Shown: positions 46,101-57,400 of the stretch, piece by piece
Numbering within the stretch: the stretch's first letter is position 1
Layout of the letters: every line of letters starts with the position of its first letter
Assembly (NCBI GenBank): GCA_021527695.1
Contig: JAKFAO010000001.1
Coordinates: 1,364,001-1,428,000 of the forward strand
DNA from: Naematelia aurantialba
Taxonomy: Eukaryota; Basidiomycota; Tremellomycetes; Tremellales; Naemateliaceae
Direction: 5' to 3'
DNA length: 64,000 nt
The notes under the pieces: model-generated
What the model saw: only the letters and a program-made list of their open reading frames with translations
Databases searched by the model: none
What the model was told of the DNA's origin: nothing
Translations under genes and position numbers: made by a program

Positions 46101-48738
46101 GGACATACGACTACCGAAACTTCAAGTGGGACCAAATGTGCCGAAGCGGAAACCGGGAATGACTGCTGCGCTAGCCGCAGTCGAGGGAATCACACGGCGT
46201 GAGGCAGTCGACAAGGAAGTCGTGGCATGCAAAGACGAGATCGGGGCGTTCTTTGTCTCAATAGAAGAGAGAATCGCAATTCTGGTGAATCCACCACTCT
46301 TAAGCTGGAGACGTCTCCAAGCTGACCGCATCAGAAACGCCATCTTCTATCACCTGAGCCATCGGACAATTCAACGGACGTCATTGCACCCGATAAGCTC
46401 AATGCACTTCAAGCATTATCTGCCAAGTTTCGCGTCATCGAAGCGGGACTGTACGATACCTTGACAAATACGCCCCCAGGGCAGTTGAATGACGCCCGCC
46501 ATGAGTTCAGTTTAGCGGTCAAGACCGTACAAGGCAAGCTCGCAGAGTGGCAAAAGACACAATCGATCACGGAAGACTTTGGTGGGAAGTTGCCAGCGTT
46601 GCCTTCGTACGCCAGTGGGTCAAAGGTGTGGGCGTTGCCGGGCAGCGCGGTCTTAGTCAGGGAGGACGAGCCAAGCAGTGTCATCGCGTACACACTCTCG
46701 TTAGTCCTCACGTCAGCTGCACCCCACGGAAGCTGAAGTGCTTTAGGTCGTTGGCTTACTTTGCCGAACTCGGCAATGCTGTAAAGAACGCCGCTAATAC
46801 CGGGGAACCGTCTGTCTCGCCAAAGCCCTCTGACGCAGCCGATACGAACGAGGTCTGGTCTGTGGAGGTTAAGCGCCGAGACACCCCACGCGATCTGCTG
46901 AGTTTACGAACCATTGCCAAGAAACGGTCGGAGGCGTCGATGGTCAAACCCCCTGCTCAGTTGGTCATGAGCTTGACTCCGAATCAGCCTAGTCTTGAAT
47001 TATCCCTCGAACAGGTCGAAGGCAAGAGCCAGACAAGCGATCGAATGGGCGACCTTGTGCGCACAATCAGCAAGGCTACAGCACAAGATCCGGTGTTGAC
47101 TGCGAAAGCACGATCGCCAAGTATGTCAGAGAGCGAAACCAATGCCACACCTCGGTTAAGACTGTCCCCAAAGACTCGTCGGAAAAGTGGCGATATGAGT
47201 GCACCTCCTTCGGCTTTCCGCGCGACGCGAAGCGTTTCGTCTACTGTCTCGTCCATGCCTATCACGCCGACTACCTCGGCCGATACTGCCGCGACCAGCA
47301 AAGACGGGTGGTCGAGCGTCACATCCTCATTCAGTAGTTCGTTCAACCAATTGCTCAAGCTCGGCTCTGATGTTGGCGAATCGCTCGGTTCCATTCGCAT
47401 GAGAGGCACCGACCGAACGCTCTCGTCTCTTATTGGGCCGCTCAATATGATGTCAAACATGGACAACTCGCTTTCCAATTTCGACGATCGACCCCATATC
47501 CAGTTTACATATACTCTAGGCGACCGGATGAAGATCGGGTGTACGGTTTATTATGCCACAGCATTCGACAGTCTGCGGAGGCGCTGTGCAATTGACAAGA
47601 GCGTGATTGCCAGTCTAGCTGAAACGGACAAGTGGGACACCAGTGGGGGCAAATCCAAGGCTAGCTTCTTCCTCACGCGGGACAAACGGTTCATCGTCAA
47701 AGAGCTAGTCAGCAAATGGAATGTCTCTGACACGTGAGTGTATTTACCTGTGGTTATATCCCCTGATATCCATGGTGCAGACATGCGATGTTGGAGATCG
47801 CGCCGGCTTATTTCGAACACCTCGCCACCACGCACAACAAGGCGACTAGTCTGGCGAAAATCGTGGGCTTCTATTCAGGTGCGCGATGGCGGTCTTTGCG
47901 GTCGGTGGGAATGGCATCTGATGCAGCGCAGTGAAACTTCACGACTTTCAGGCAAATTCCAAGAAGACCATGGATCTGCTTGTGATGGAAAACCTATTTT
48001 ACAAGCAGAATGTCGTTCAGACATACGACCTCAAGGGCATCGAGGGCAGGAAAGTGCCAAAGATTACGGCAGGCTGTACCCTCTTCGATGGCGAATGGTT
48101 GGAAGGCATGTCAAAAGCGCCGATTCTGCTTCATCCACGTACGTGTCCCATGTCTGGGTTGTCCAGACAATCCGCACGGGGTTGCACAATTTCACAAAGA
48201 CTGACGCAATGTAGACGCAAAGCGGATCCTGACGGAAGCACTTACTCTGGATACCCGTTTCTTGTCGTCGCAGAGTATAATGGACTACTCGCTCTTACTT
48301 GGTCTCGATACGTCCAAGTCTGAACTTGTTGTCGGACTCGTGGATGCTATAGGGAGCTATAATCTCTTCAAGACGATTGAAAGTCGGAGCAAGCTGGCTC
48401 TTACCAGAGGAGGAGATGTGACAATCGTACGCCATCTCTCTAACCACCTAAGATTATCTCCATACGTCATGGTCTCCCGACCCTAAACGTTCCACCCTCT
48501 CCCCTTCCTTATCTCTGTTTTGAAAATTTTGAGACCCAGCAGCTGAAATTACCAGATCCCGCCGGATCAGTACCGCGAACGCTTTGAGAATGCTTTACGG
48601 GGGTATTTCGTCGTGAGTTCCAGCCTCTGTTGCAGGGTATCACAACTGAGTCGACAGGCTTGCCCGGACAAGTGGAGTAAGACTGGTAGGAGGAGCGGTG
48701 CGAGAGTTTCAGAAACCGAGTTGCCGTCTATCATGTAA
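43171..48738 (+). CDS. Fab1/PIKfyve-like phosphatidylinositol-3-phosphate 5-kinase lacking the FYVE half
   Basis: The start is the ATG at 43171 (MSPDAGSSSTTSPK), and the stop is the TAA at 48736-48738. The N-terminal third is Ser/Pro-rich with no FYVE zinc-finger cysteines. GTIVVHGMKREDERRALESV joined to LSMLFELELLDAF resembles only the end of the Fab1 chaperonin-like (CCT) region. The Fab1 cysteine-rich linker follows: VWVECRECGMTTGPRNL, SWAKFLELLLYGKTL and CPHRLCIYH. The kinase domain has HIQFTYTLGD, FFLTRDKRFIVKELVSKW, HAMLEIAPAYFEHL, MDLLVMENLFY, YDLKGIEGRKV and QSIMDYSLLLGLD. It ends DQYRERFENALRGYFV, CPDKW. Family members make PI(3,5)P2 on vacuole or endosome membranes. The usual DLKGS serine is isoleucine here. 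It may be a partner-recruited paralogue. Catalytic activity is inferred, not shown. Confidence 0.85.
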
Positions 48739-49448
48739 CCCTGGAGACTTTGACATCTGACCACGACATTCTGACTGTGACAGCCATGAGGATCCTTCAC
48801 AAGACGGATCGCGTGAGCCATATTCGTGTCATGCTGCAGAACGATACAGCCATTCGGTAGACTAACTACAAGAGGAACCGTGAATGCGCTCACCGACGAA
48901 TTGCTCCGTTCGTTTCATGTTCCGCTCGGTGACCGCGAAGTTGCACTGGCCAAGGTACTCGAATCTTCAACGTCCGAGAATACTTTTTGGTGTACCATCT
49001 CGACAGAACTACTTGACACAGCTTTTCGACACAAATTCACTGCGGGCAGAACTCATCGACACAACTTCTCTGCATAACTTTCCAACAAGACTTCCAGCAA
49101 GCTGTCAAGTGTCAAAGGTGGAACAGCCCGATGGAACACCAAGCCCTAGTGGCCGAGGTTCTAGACGGGCAACTGTCAGAGGGCATGCCGCTTCGTGTCC
49201 GTGTCGAGCAATGCTTACAACCTCGTGGGGACCAGGCCGGTGTTCACCATTGACGATTCGCCTTCCGTCACAATGATTCTGCCCGCGTCGTGGAAAATGT
49301 ACGACTAGCAGCCGAGATAACGTGAGAAGTCTCGGGCAATTGACGCATCCAGAAGACGGCCGGCTCGGCCGTCCGTCGCCGTGACAGACGAGGCGAGTTC
49401 CGATGATGACCGGCCTGTTCGAGTCGTGGGACTAAGATATGCCAGTTC
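48739..49448. other. Spacer after the Fab1-like gene, with weak coding-like fragments
   Basis: Short plus-strand stretches look protein-like: NALTDELLRSFHVPLGD around 48890-48940 and TIDDSPSVTMILPASW around 49240-49300. They do not share a frame, and no complete gene could be built. This could be a gene relic or chance. Confidence 0.3.
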
Positions 49449-49723
49449 ATGAAAGGAGCATCAAACAGCACGCAAGCTCTACGTCACGGCCGGCGAGCTT
49501 GCCGTATCAAAGTGCCTTCCGAAGCTCGCGGCTTCGTCTTCGTTTCTGAGTGCCGGCCGCGTATATGCAGGTTCGCTGACTCGTCCAGAGGTGAGCCTTG
49601 CAGTCAGAGTCATGGGAAACTGACAACGGCAACTTGGCAGATCCTACCCTGGAAGGACAGGCTTCAGTGTTTCATCGGGCGGAGAACCTTTGGGCATGCG
49701 TCATGCTCGCAACGGACCCTTAA
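49449..49723 (+). CDS. Possible small spliced gene of unknown function
   Basis: An ATG at 49449 opens a frame to 49590. A good 50-nt intron follows (GTGAGC at 49591, CTGAC branch word, TTGGCAG ending at 49640), then a second exon to a TAA at 49721-49723. The joined frame is exact and gives 74 residues with no recognised motif. Other frames nearby also look partly coding (for example a run containing FTIDDSPSVTMILPASWKMYD at about 49210-49310). A larger gene upstream, or a decaying one, is therefore equally possible. Confidence 0.22.
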
Positions 49724-49794
49724 ACATGTCTTCTCTAGGGTCGCTCTCTTCTGTAGCTGCTCTATGCGCTCAGGTACGCCACTCCCAATGTGAG

Positions 49795-49800
49795 TATAAG
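49795..49800 (+). promoter_or_regulatory. TATA-like box of the 49871 orphan gene
   Basis: TATAAG in TGTGAGTATAAGAGGGGG lies 71 bp upstream of the ATG at 49871, close to the spacing seen for the RTA1 gene. Confidence 0.45.
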
Positions 49801-49870
49801 AGGGGGCGAGCGCGACCATTTGCTCGCCCTCTGAGCCTCTCAACCTCTTCACCGCACGCTCTGACGCAAA

Positions 49871-50974
49871 ATGAACCCTTTCGACGGATCATACAAGTTC
49901 TCATGGTGTGTGGACCAGATGAACTGCGAACTAGACACCTTTCGAGTTGTGCTTGGTATCAGTCCGACGGCCCGTGACACGAGCGCCCACGGCGACAGGT
50001 GGTCGATGGGGCAAGCCGGGACGAACCGACGCGAACCAACGTTGTCGAGTATCCGCTTTTACGCAGAGCAACCCGACCGCTGGCACGAATTCGATCCGTC
50101 ATTCCACACTTACCGGCAAGTTCGCTCCTGGTCTGACAATGACAGTGACAGCGACAGCTCTGTTTCTGGCTCTGGTTCTGCTTCTGGTTCTGTTTCTGGC
50201 TCTTCCGGTACTCGTGTCGGCACCCCGTCGTCGAGCCAAGACGATCTGCTGAAATACATGGACCCCTTTGGCAGCTCCTCATCGAATTTCGGGTACCAAC
50301 CGGGGAACACGAATACGCTTGGCGGCTACTCGTTGGGCCTGGGGAACCTGCCGATGGATTTCAGCACTGCTACCGGCAGCTGTGGGGCGCTGCCAAGGCA
50401 AGTGGAAGCGCCTGCGACGGCCATCTCCTTCGTCAAAGTCTTGGAGACCATTCAGCATGCGTTGTCGATGATAGTGACGATACGGACATTCAACTCGTAC
50501 GCCCAGTATGCTGGACGACACCAGCCCACATGGGGTCCCCCACGTTTGTCTCAGGTGACACATGATTTCAAATGCTTGCTGCAGGCCTTCTCCCGGAGGA
50601 TGCGCGGGACCTTTGAGGTCTCGCAAGGCCACACTGGGAACTGTGAAGACTTGGACGCGTACATGCCGAACACCGCAGAGACCAAGAACTTTTACGTGTC
50701 CCCAGACTTGCAGTCCAACCTCATGCCGTTGCTGCAGTTCTTTTCGCCACGCCTCGATGAGATCGAGAGCCTCGATCAGTCTGTAGACGAGATACGGAGC
50801 ATGGGCGTTCCAGGCGGCCGGGTAGGGGCCGAGGCACTGCAGACGGTGTATGGAGCTCTAACAGAACCACAGTTGAGGGTTTGCGCCGCCTTGCAGCTGA
50901 TCCGACCACCAACAGACTCCGGCTCCAGTTCCGGCTCCGCGTCCCACGGCGGCAACACGCAGATGGCATTCTGA
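49871..50974 (+). CDS. Intronless orphan protein, 367 residues
   Basis: The start is the ATG at 49871 (MNPFDGSYKFSWCVDQMNCE), and the stop ends at 50974. It is one of the few long genes here with no intron. Residues 100-118 form a Ser/Gly run (SVSGSGSASGSVSGSSG) encoded by a TCTGG(C/T)/TCTGTT hexamer repeat. The C-terminal half is predicted helical by eye (SFVKVLETIQHALSMIVTIR; HDFKCLLQAFSRRMRGTFEV; PLLQFFSPRLDEIESLDQSV) and ends in a Gly/Ser tail. No signal peptide, membrane segment or known domain was recognised. A TATA-like box 71 bp upstream supports it as a real transcription unit. Confidence 0.65.
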   Translation: MNPFDGSYKFSWCVDQMNCELDTFRVVLGISPTARDTSAHGDRWSMGQAGTNRREPTLSSIRFYAEQPDRWHEFDPSFHTYRQVRSWSDNDSDSDSSVSGSGSASGSVSGSSGTRVGTPSSSQDDLLKYMDPFGSSSSNFGYQPGNTNTLGGYSLGLGNLPMDFSTATGSCGALPRQVEAPATAISFVKVLETIQHALSMIVTIRTFNSYAQYAGRHQPTWGPPRLSQVTHDFKCLLQAFSRRMRGTFEVSQGHTGNCEDLDAYMPNTAETKNFYVSPDLQSNLMPLLQFFSPRLDEIESLDQSVDEIRSMGVPGGRVGAEALQTVYGALTEPQLRVCAALQLIRPPTDSGSSSGSASHGGNTQMAF

Positions 50975-51146
50975 GATACGTCGTAGATGTGGGTGAAATA
51001 TACATGACATGTCAGATGTGATGGACCGAGCAGCCTGCATAGTCGTACCAGAGCTGCAAAAGCGAGAATGCACAAGTTTTGTGTTTTGTGTGGTGGCCAG
51101 TATGGTGCGAGTGGGTGAGAGTAGGGGAACATCATGCCATGATTCG

Positions 51147-52434
51147 TCATTGTAGTGGCTCAACACGACCGGAATCGACGGGGGTCTGCCGCCTCTGTAT
51201 GATCTCGACCTATACTGTATTAGGGACCAGGTCGTTGCAGGCGTCGCAGTGACTCACATGATTACCGGGGAACCATCCTATCCGTCCGTCCCTGGTGCGA
51301 CCGCGCCACCAACCGCGTTCGTTCTCATCTGTGCCAGCATCGCGCCTCTCCAGCACGGCAACGATCTCGTCTCTCCCCAGCGCCAGCTCCCAGTCCTCGC
51401 TGGGCTTGAACTCCCAGTGGGCACGCGCAAAGACCAGTTTGGCAGGATCGATCGCCCCCGTGCCGTCTGCCACTTGCTGTTGCTGCCGAGTGGTCGCGAT
51501 GAGGAGCTTGACGAGCCGGGACATGAGCCACGGGAGCCCGACCGCCGAGAGGAGGAAGAGTAGCAGGGGCTTGCTCGACGGCCGCGGAGACAGGTCGCCC
51601 GCGCCTGCGCCTGCTGCGGAGGACCACTCGTTGGCCCAGCCGTCTGTGCGGACCTTGTTCCCCCGCAGCCAGTTGAGGAGGCGGCGGCCCAAGCGCAGCA
51701 CCGAGAACACGCCGAGTACTTGGCCCAAGTAGGTCTTGAGCGATCCGAGCTGGTCGGCGACGCCGACCATGGCGAAGAACGACGAGTGCGTGGCCATGTA
51801 AGTCGACTCAACCAGCTGCGCGAGCGACGTAAATGCCGTCACGAGCGACTCGATCACCGCGAACGCTGGCGCCGTCGTCTGCTGCAGCGACGACGTAAGG
51901 TTCGGGTACTGCACGATGGTCAGCGTGAACACCTGAACACCTGAACAGCAGAGACCAGGCCAGCGACAGAGGCTCACTTCGCCAGGCGCCCCCATCCCTC
52001 CGACGCCGTAGCCGCCCATCCCATAGCCACCGTAGCCGCCACCGTATCCCCCTCCAAAGCGGTTCATGGAGCCATAAGACCCGTAGCCGCCGATTCCACC
52101 GCCTAGCCCGCCATACGGCGACATGCCATACGACAGCCCGCCATACCGCGCCTGCGGCTGGTACGACGAGCTTTGCAGACCCCCGTACCCAGCTGAAGCT
52201 GTCAGCGGGGGGGGGCAGTGCGTTTCGGGCGCGACTCTCACCTGATGTAGTAGCAACGGTCGCGTCATTGAGTCCAGCAGGCCGCTCGGGCAGCTTGGGC
52301 GCAGTCGCGGCTGAGCTCGAGCTGGCAACGGCATTGTCAAAGGCCGACGTCCTGGTATATGGCGTCGACGATGATGCCTGCGCGATTGAGCCGCCGCTCT
52401 CCCAAGGTTTCGGACGGGGCGGGAGGGCGGCCAT
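51147..52434 (-). CDS. PEX13: Peroxisomal membrane protein Pex13 (import docking complex, SH3)
   Basis: The exons are 52434-52242, 52198-51978, one from about 51932, and a last short exon ending with TGA at 51147-51149. The N-terminus (MAALPPRPKPWES) has the Pro-rich start common in Pex13. It is followed by a Gly/Tyr-rich region (GGGYGGYGMGGYGVGGMG). The Pex13 N-terminal domain reads AFAVIESLVTAFTSLAQLVE and TYMATHSSFFAMVGVADQLG, then LGRRLLNWLRG. A membrane helix (LLLFLLSAVGLPWLMSRLVK) precedes the SH3 domain (VFARAHWEFKPSEDWELALG; WWRGRTRDGRIGWFPGNHV). Splicing at TATAG gives the end VEIIQRRQTP. Pex13 binds Pex14 and Pex5 and forms the import pore on peroxisomes. The 45-nt intron after GAPGE has no stop in frame, so its retention would add 15 residues. 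Confidence 0.92.
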
Positions 52435-52716
52435 TGCTGTAGCGAGCGCTCTGATCGCTCCTGCGCACCGATGGAGCTCCTACGAAGAGGCTGCACCAAG
52501 AGATTGTACCGAGAGACTGTTAAAAGCCAGCAAGGATGAACGTCGAAAGCAGGGAACTGTGTCTTCCGGGAGGTGGCAAAGGGCGATTAGCCGGCCGTCG
52601 CCGCCGCTGGAGCATCTCATCAAAACATAAGCCTAGACACCTCTTCAGCCGTTGCTTGTTGACATTCCATCTTTCTTTGTGAGGGCGCCGACCACCAGGT
52701 AGGGCGGCGGTGCGGA
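52435..52716. promoter_or_regulatory. Compact divergent promoter of PEX13 and the AVO2-like gene
   Basis: Only 282 bp separate the two outward-facing start codons, so both promoters are packed here. No TATA box was noticed. Confidence 0.6.
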
Positions 52717-54274
52717 ATGGCTTCTCCCAATGTCAAGGCGTTCAACTTTCGTCCGCCGCCGGGGCCTGGGGAGAAGATGCGTATCGCTCGGGCTCCTGGC
52801 TTGCGGGTGCGCGAAGCCGTGAGAGGTAAGAGGGCCGTTTTCCACAACAGCGCAATGCGATGCTGACCTGATCCGTGATAGATAACAATGTGCTGGCTCT
52901 CATGCGGCTGCAGCACAAGGTCGACCTTCGCAATACGGACAAGAACCGCCTGACGTCGATGAGCTGGGCCGCAATCGAGGGGAGTCTAGAGGTGTTTGAA
53001 TGGCTGCTGCTCGATTATGGGCACGATGACCAGGAGCTGAGCAGGGTACGATGCATCCGCCACCCCTCCTAGTCTACGTGCTGACACCGCCCAAGGATGC
53101 CGACCATAACACCATACTCCACTTGCTGGCTTCCATACCGTCACCGCCTACGCTCAGCCCCCACACCCACCTCCTACTCTCGTCCCCCTCCTTCCCGCCA
53201 CGGGTATCCACGCGAAGCCTCGCCGAACAGATGAGCATATCCCTCCGCATGACTCAGTTATATCACACTTTGTTCCCGTTCCTCCTTGACTGGTCCAACT
53301 CTGGCGGCAAAACCGCACTGCACGTCGCTGCACAGGCAGGCAACGCCGCGTTTATCCAGCTACTCTGCGACTTTGGCGCGGACGTCGACCTCACCGACCT
53401 GCAAGGTAATACCCCTCTCCACTACGCCAGCGCCTGGGGCCATGTCGAGACCATGCGGGTCCTGCTCGATCGAGGCTGCCAATATTCTGCCCGGAATTCA
53501 GAGGGGTTCACCGCGAGCGACTTTGCGTACTCGAATACCGCAATGGCAAGCCTGCAGCGCATGGCCAGAGAGGCGTTTGAAGACAGACAGACGCGCAAGC
53601 GAGAATACAGAGGCGAGGTCAGGGCCGCGGCAGCGGCAGCGGCCGCAGACAACGTCAGCAGCGGGGGCCTAGCAGGTCTCGGCGCCGGAGAGCGCTTCCG
53701 CTCGTCCAGTGTATCGACCGCAGCTTCGGCCACTGGGTCCAATGTCAGTTCAAATCCAGCTCTGACCTCTGGCTCCGGTTCCAATGTCAGCTCCAGTTAC
53801 TATCGGTCGTCTGAAAGCTCCAGGCAACCCTTTCACCCAGAGCCCTTACAGTACGACCGTCCACAGCCGCCTTCCCGCCGACCGTCCGACTCCTTCCCCC
53901 CATCCCCTCTACATCCCCCGCCCGAACCGCCTTCCAAGCCTACCTCTCCCGGCCCACCCCGGCTCCCGATCCCACCGCAGGCTTCTCTATCGTCGACCTC
54001 GCTCGGTCGCTCACAGATGGGTTCTCATCGATCGCCCTCCCTGTCAGCATCGTCCAGTCCAAAGCCACCCTCTTACAGTGCCTCGATCGGGGGACCTCCG
54101 ATACTAGCGGAGCTAGTGGCGCGCTCGACGCAGGCATCACCCGGAAGCACCCACATGCGAAGAGCAAACAGCGCTCAGCTAGATGCCAGCTCGCGCAGTG
54201 GAACTCCAGGCTCGACCGATCTCGGCATGAGAAGAGGCGATAGCGGCACGGACGATCGCGGTTATGTCGTTTAA
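52717..54274 (+). CDS. Ankyrin-repeat protein, probable Avo2-like TORC2 subunit
   Basis: Three exons can be read: 52717-52825, 52882-53045 and 53096-54274, giving 483 residues. The N-terminus has the Avo2-like opening LRVREAVRDNNVLALMRL. It is followed by SMSWAAIEGSLEVFEWLLLD and a glycine-aspartate linker, NTILHLLAS with a 45-residue insert, GGKTALHVAAQAGNAAFIQL, GNTPLHYASAWGHVETMRVL and GFTASDFAYSNTAMASLQRM. About four ankyrin repeats are thus present. The rest is Ser/Pro-rich and probably disordered, with candidate proline-directed phosphosites. Fungal Avo2 is a peripheral TORC2 subunit at the plasma membrane. The fit is by repeat order and linker and is not decisive, because other small ankyrin proteins share it. 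It is divergent from PEX13 across 282 bp. Confidence 0.8.
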
Positions 54275-54479
54275 GGCATCTGGCATCCGCACCAGTGGGC
54301 ATACAGCCTGATGAAATTTGATCATGTCGCCTGGATGCCGCGCACGACTTCGCCCACCAAGAGGCAGTGAACCACGACAGATATCTAGGGCGATCCTCAG
54401 CATGTAGTGCATGGCATTCGCGCCGAATGACGCAATCCACTAGTACAAGTACTGAAAAGAGCGGGTTATGGGCAGCCTA

Positions 54480-57400
54480 TCAGAATGAGAAGAGCACTTG
54501 AGAATGCTTTTTCTGGACTCCCTGGAGCAGTTCCTCGTAGGCCGCAGAGGTGGTGTCGGGAATACTCTCGATGATCTCCACATCCGAGTCCGCTTCGTCG
54601 GCGTCCCCTTCCTCCATTGATTCATGGTCCTCGCGATGGTCGTCCGATACCATCAACTCGACTTCCGAGTCGGCTTCATCCGCGGCGGGGCTTCTGACTT
54701 CGTCCTGAGCCTCGCCGAGGTCGCCTTCTACCCTGCTTTGGACGCCGAGGTGAGCCTGCCCAAGGTCTGTGCTCATTGGATCGGTGAGTGCGAGGTCCAT
54801 CTCGGTTTGTCGTTCCTCCGAGGGAGCTGTCCCGTCTGCTGCCGCTGTTGACGCAAGCTCGTCCTTGCGTTTACGTTCTTCCAGGAAGGCCGCATGCGCA
54901 GCGAGTGTTTCGTCCACTGTGGCACCGAGACCGTCACGGTGCTCGAATCCAAGATTCAGCACCGGGACCGTGCCCAAGTACGACAGGCCTTGGACTGTCT
55001 CATGGAGCTTATGAAAGGAGAACTCCGTGTTTCCCTCCTTCATCCGGGACACGGCTTGAGCCACATCCAACTTTTCGTCTCTGACAAGCCTGTTCAGCGC
55101 TCCAAATGCCTTGGTCAACAACAGCGAATACCGAAGCATCGTGCTACCGGGAACGATCGTTACCAAATTGCGACTCAAGCATCTATTTACTCCGCCTGAA
55201 ACCATGGTGTCGCTATGCGTCTGGCTTGCCTCTTCGAGTTTTGACTTTGGGTACACTGCAAAGGCGATGGTGGGGTATGCGGATGCCGAATTTACGATGG
55301 TGATCTTGCTCTCTGGGTTCTCTTTGGAAGCCGCAGTGTCTGTCTCGTCCCCTGCGCGTGTCAAGCTCAGCTCGGTATCGATACTGAGAGGGAAGACGCA
55401 GATCTCGCTGGCTGCCCAATTATTCAGGTTCCGGCAGGCGTATAGCGTCGTTTCCCCCAAGTCCCATCGGAGGGTGCCCTTCCGTGATATTCTAATAGCC
55501 AGGCTTTTATGCCAGGTGGGACTGAGTTGAGACTGTTGAGACTCATTCGGTTGCCCCTGACCAGACCCACTAGAGTCCTTGAGCGGCCGTGATCTCCTCA
55601 AGGAGACCGTACCACTCCCGATTTTCCTGCCTTTCTTCCGCGAAGCGCGGGACGTCTTGATCTGTGCCGAATTGGCTTTAGCAGGTCCAGCGCTGGGGGC
55701 TTCCCTAGCATGCTCAGTATTGTCCTGCCCAAGATCACTCTGAACGATCAAGGACTCGACGTAGCGTCGTAGGGGAGATGCCATTTGCCCTTCAGAGTGG
55801 TTCATCATGTTGAAATCGTCGAGCCTTGACGGCATTTCCGTGTGCGGTGGGACGAGAGTATCCAAGGTCTGTCGACTACTCGATCCGCCAGGGGTGTCCA
55901 AATTGATAGGATCATTCGTAGCGATGACAAGATTTGGAGGCACTCGGCGTACGACCTCGTTTGAAAGCGGGTAAAATTCAGCACTTCGATCGAAGCTGCT
56001 TCGCTGTCGGCCAGTGCCCTCTGTCATTGAACTGCTGGGCAACGAATTGGACCGTTCAGCAACCCCGCGTTGATAATTCGTCTGCATCAACATAGCCTGT
56101 TGCTGGTCAGTAAGCTGACCAGTGTTCTCAAGGAGTTGTGCCATCCGCGCCAATTGCTGCTGGTTCTGTTGCTGGTTCTGATCATACGACCAAGTCCGCA
56201 CAGCCATGCGTTGCTGCTGCTGTATTGGAGACTGACCAGCTGTAGCAAGGCTCTGTGCTGGCAGCATGAAAGACGAGACTGATGCCCCGGATTGTGCCAC
56301 CACCCGGGCAAATTGTTGCTGCAGGCTCATTTGCTGGCTCTGAGCTGGCAAAGTCCCCGTAGTCGGGCTTTGCTGCCGCTGCATTGTAGGCTGACCCGCC
56401 ATGCCCAGGATTTGTGATGGTATCGTGTGCGCTTGTTCTGGTGTACTTGCGTATCCCATCTGGGCCTGTTGCTGCCGGGCTCGGTCCTGCCAGAACAGTT
56501 GCTGCTGTGGACTTGGTCGCTGGCTCTGCATATTCGGCCCCGTCATCATAGGCATCCTTGGGGGAATAGTTATGGACGGCTGTTGCGCCGTCCTTCGAAC
56601 GCTGAGTGAAGGACGGAGAGCCCTGTAGTAGGTTTGGCCGGGGCCATGAGAGGTCGCCGTCCCTTGAAGTGCGCTTTGCGCTTGCGCCGCCTGGTTGAAA
56701 GATGTCGACTGCTGGCTGAGTGAAGGACGGGGAGCCCTGTAGTAGCTTTGGCGCGGGCCATGAGAGGTGGCGTCGACACGTTGCGAGCTGGTTCGTGGGA
56801 CATCTGTTCGGCTGAGTGCGAGCTTGAAAAGGGGCAGCACTCTCCGTTTCATCCCCCTACGTGTGATGTTGAACTGCACTTCAGCGACCGTGAGCCGTAG
56901 GCCGTCGCTCTCAGCGGACTCGCCTTTCATCGAGTGGGCGGTGGGTATAATGTCCATATTGCACCGCCGGGTGCTGGCTCTTCCTAGCAGGGTGGAAAAC
57001 ATGGAGCTGAAGGCGCCGACGTCGAGGCTCGGTATCAGCCTGACCAAGCTTCTCGCACATTCGAGTGCGTTGGAATGCCCCTGACGCTCGTCCATGGTTC
57101 TTTCCTCGAGCGGGCCGCGCATAGCGATGAGGAATTCGCCAGGTCCAAACGATCTTTTTGTGCCCTGGAGGTCATACCCCGGCTCGAGGTCTGGATTGTA
57201 CGTCCTCCCAATTTGCCAGGAAGGAGCACTGAAGATCAGAGGTGGATCGACAGCACCGTTGATAAGCGACATTGTCTCCTTGATAGCATCCCATATCTCA
57301 TGCTCTCTTGTGGGTGGTGGTAGTGGCAAGTAATCTTGATAGATAGGGGACAAGACCGTACTCTGCGTCGGCAAGGTCAAAGGGCGTGGCGGTCGCGAAA

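Noticed and set aside
51210..52499. Single 429-residue minus-strand frame over PEX13
   Set aside because: It reads through two introns and starts in the wrong frame. The spliced Pex13 model from 52434 keeps all conserved blocks and the proper SH3 end.
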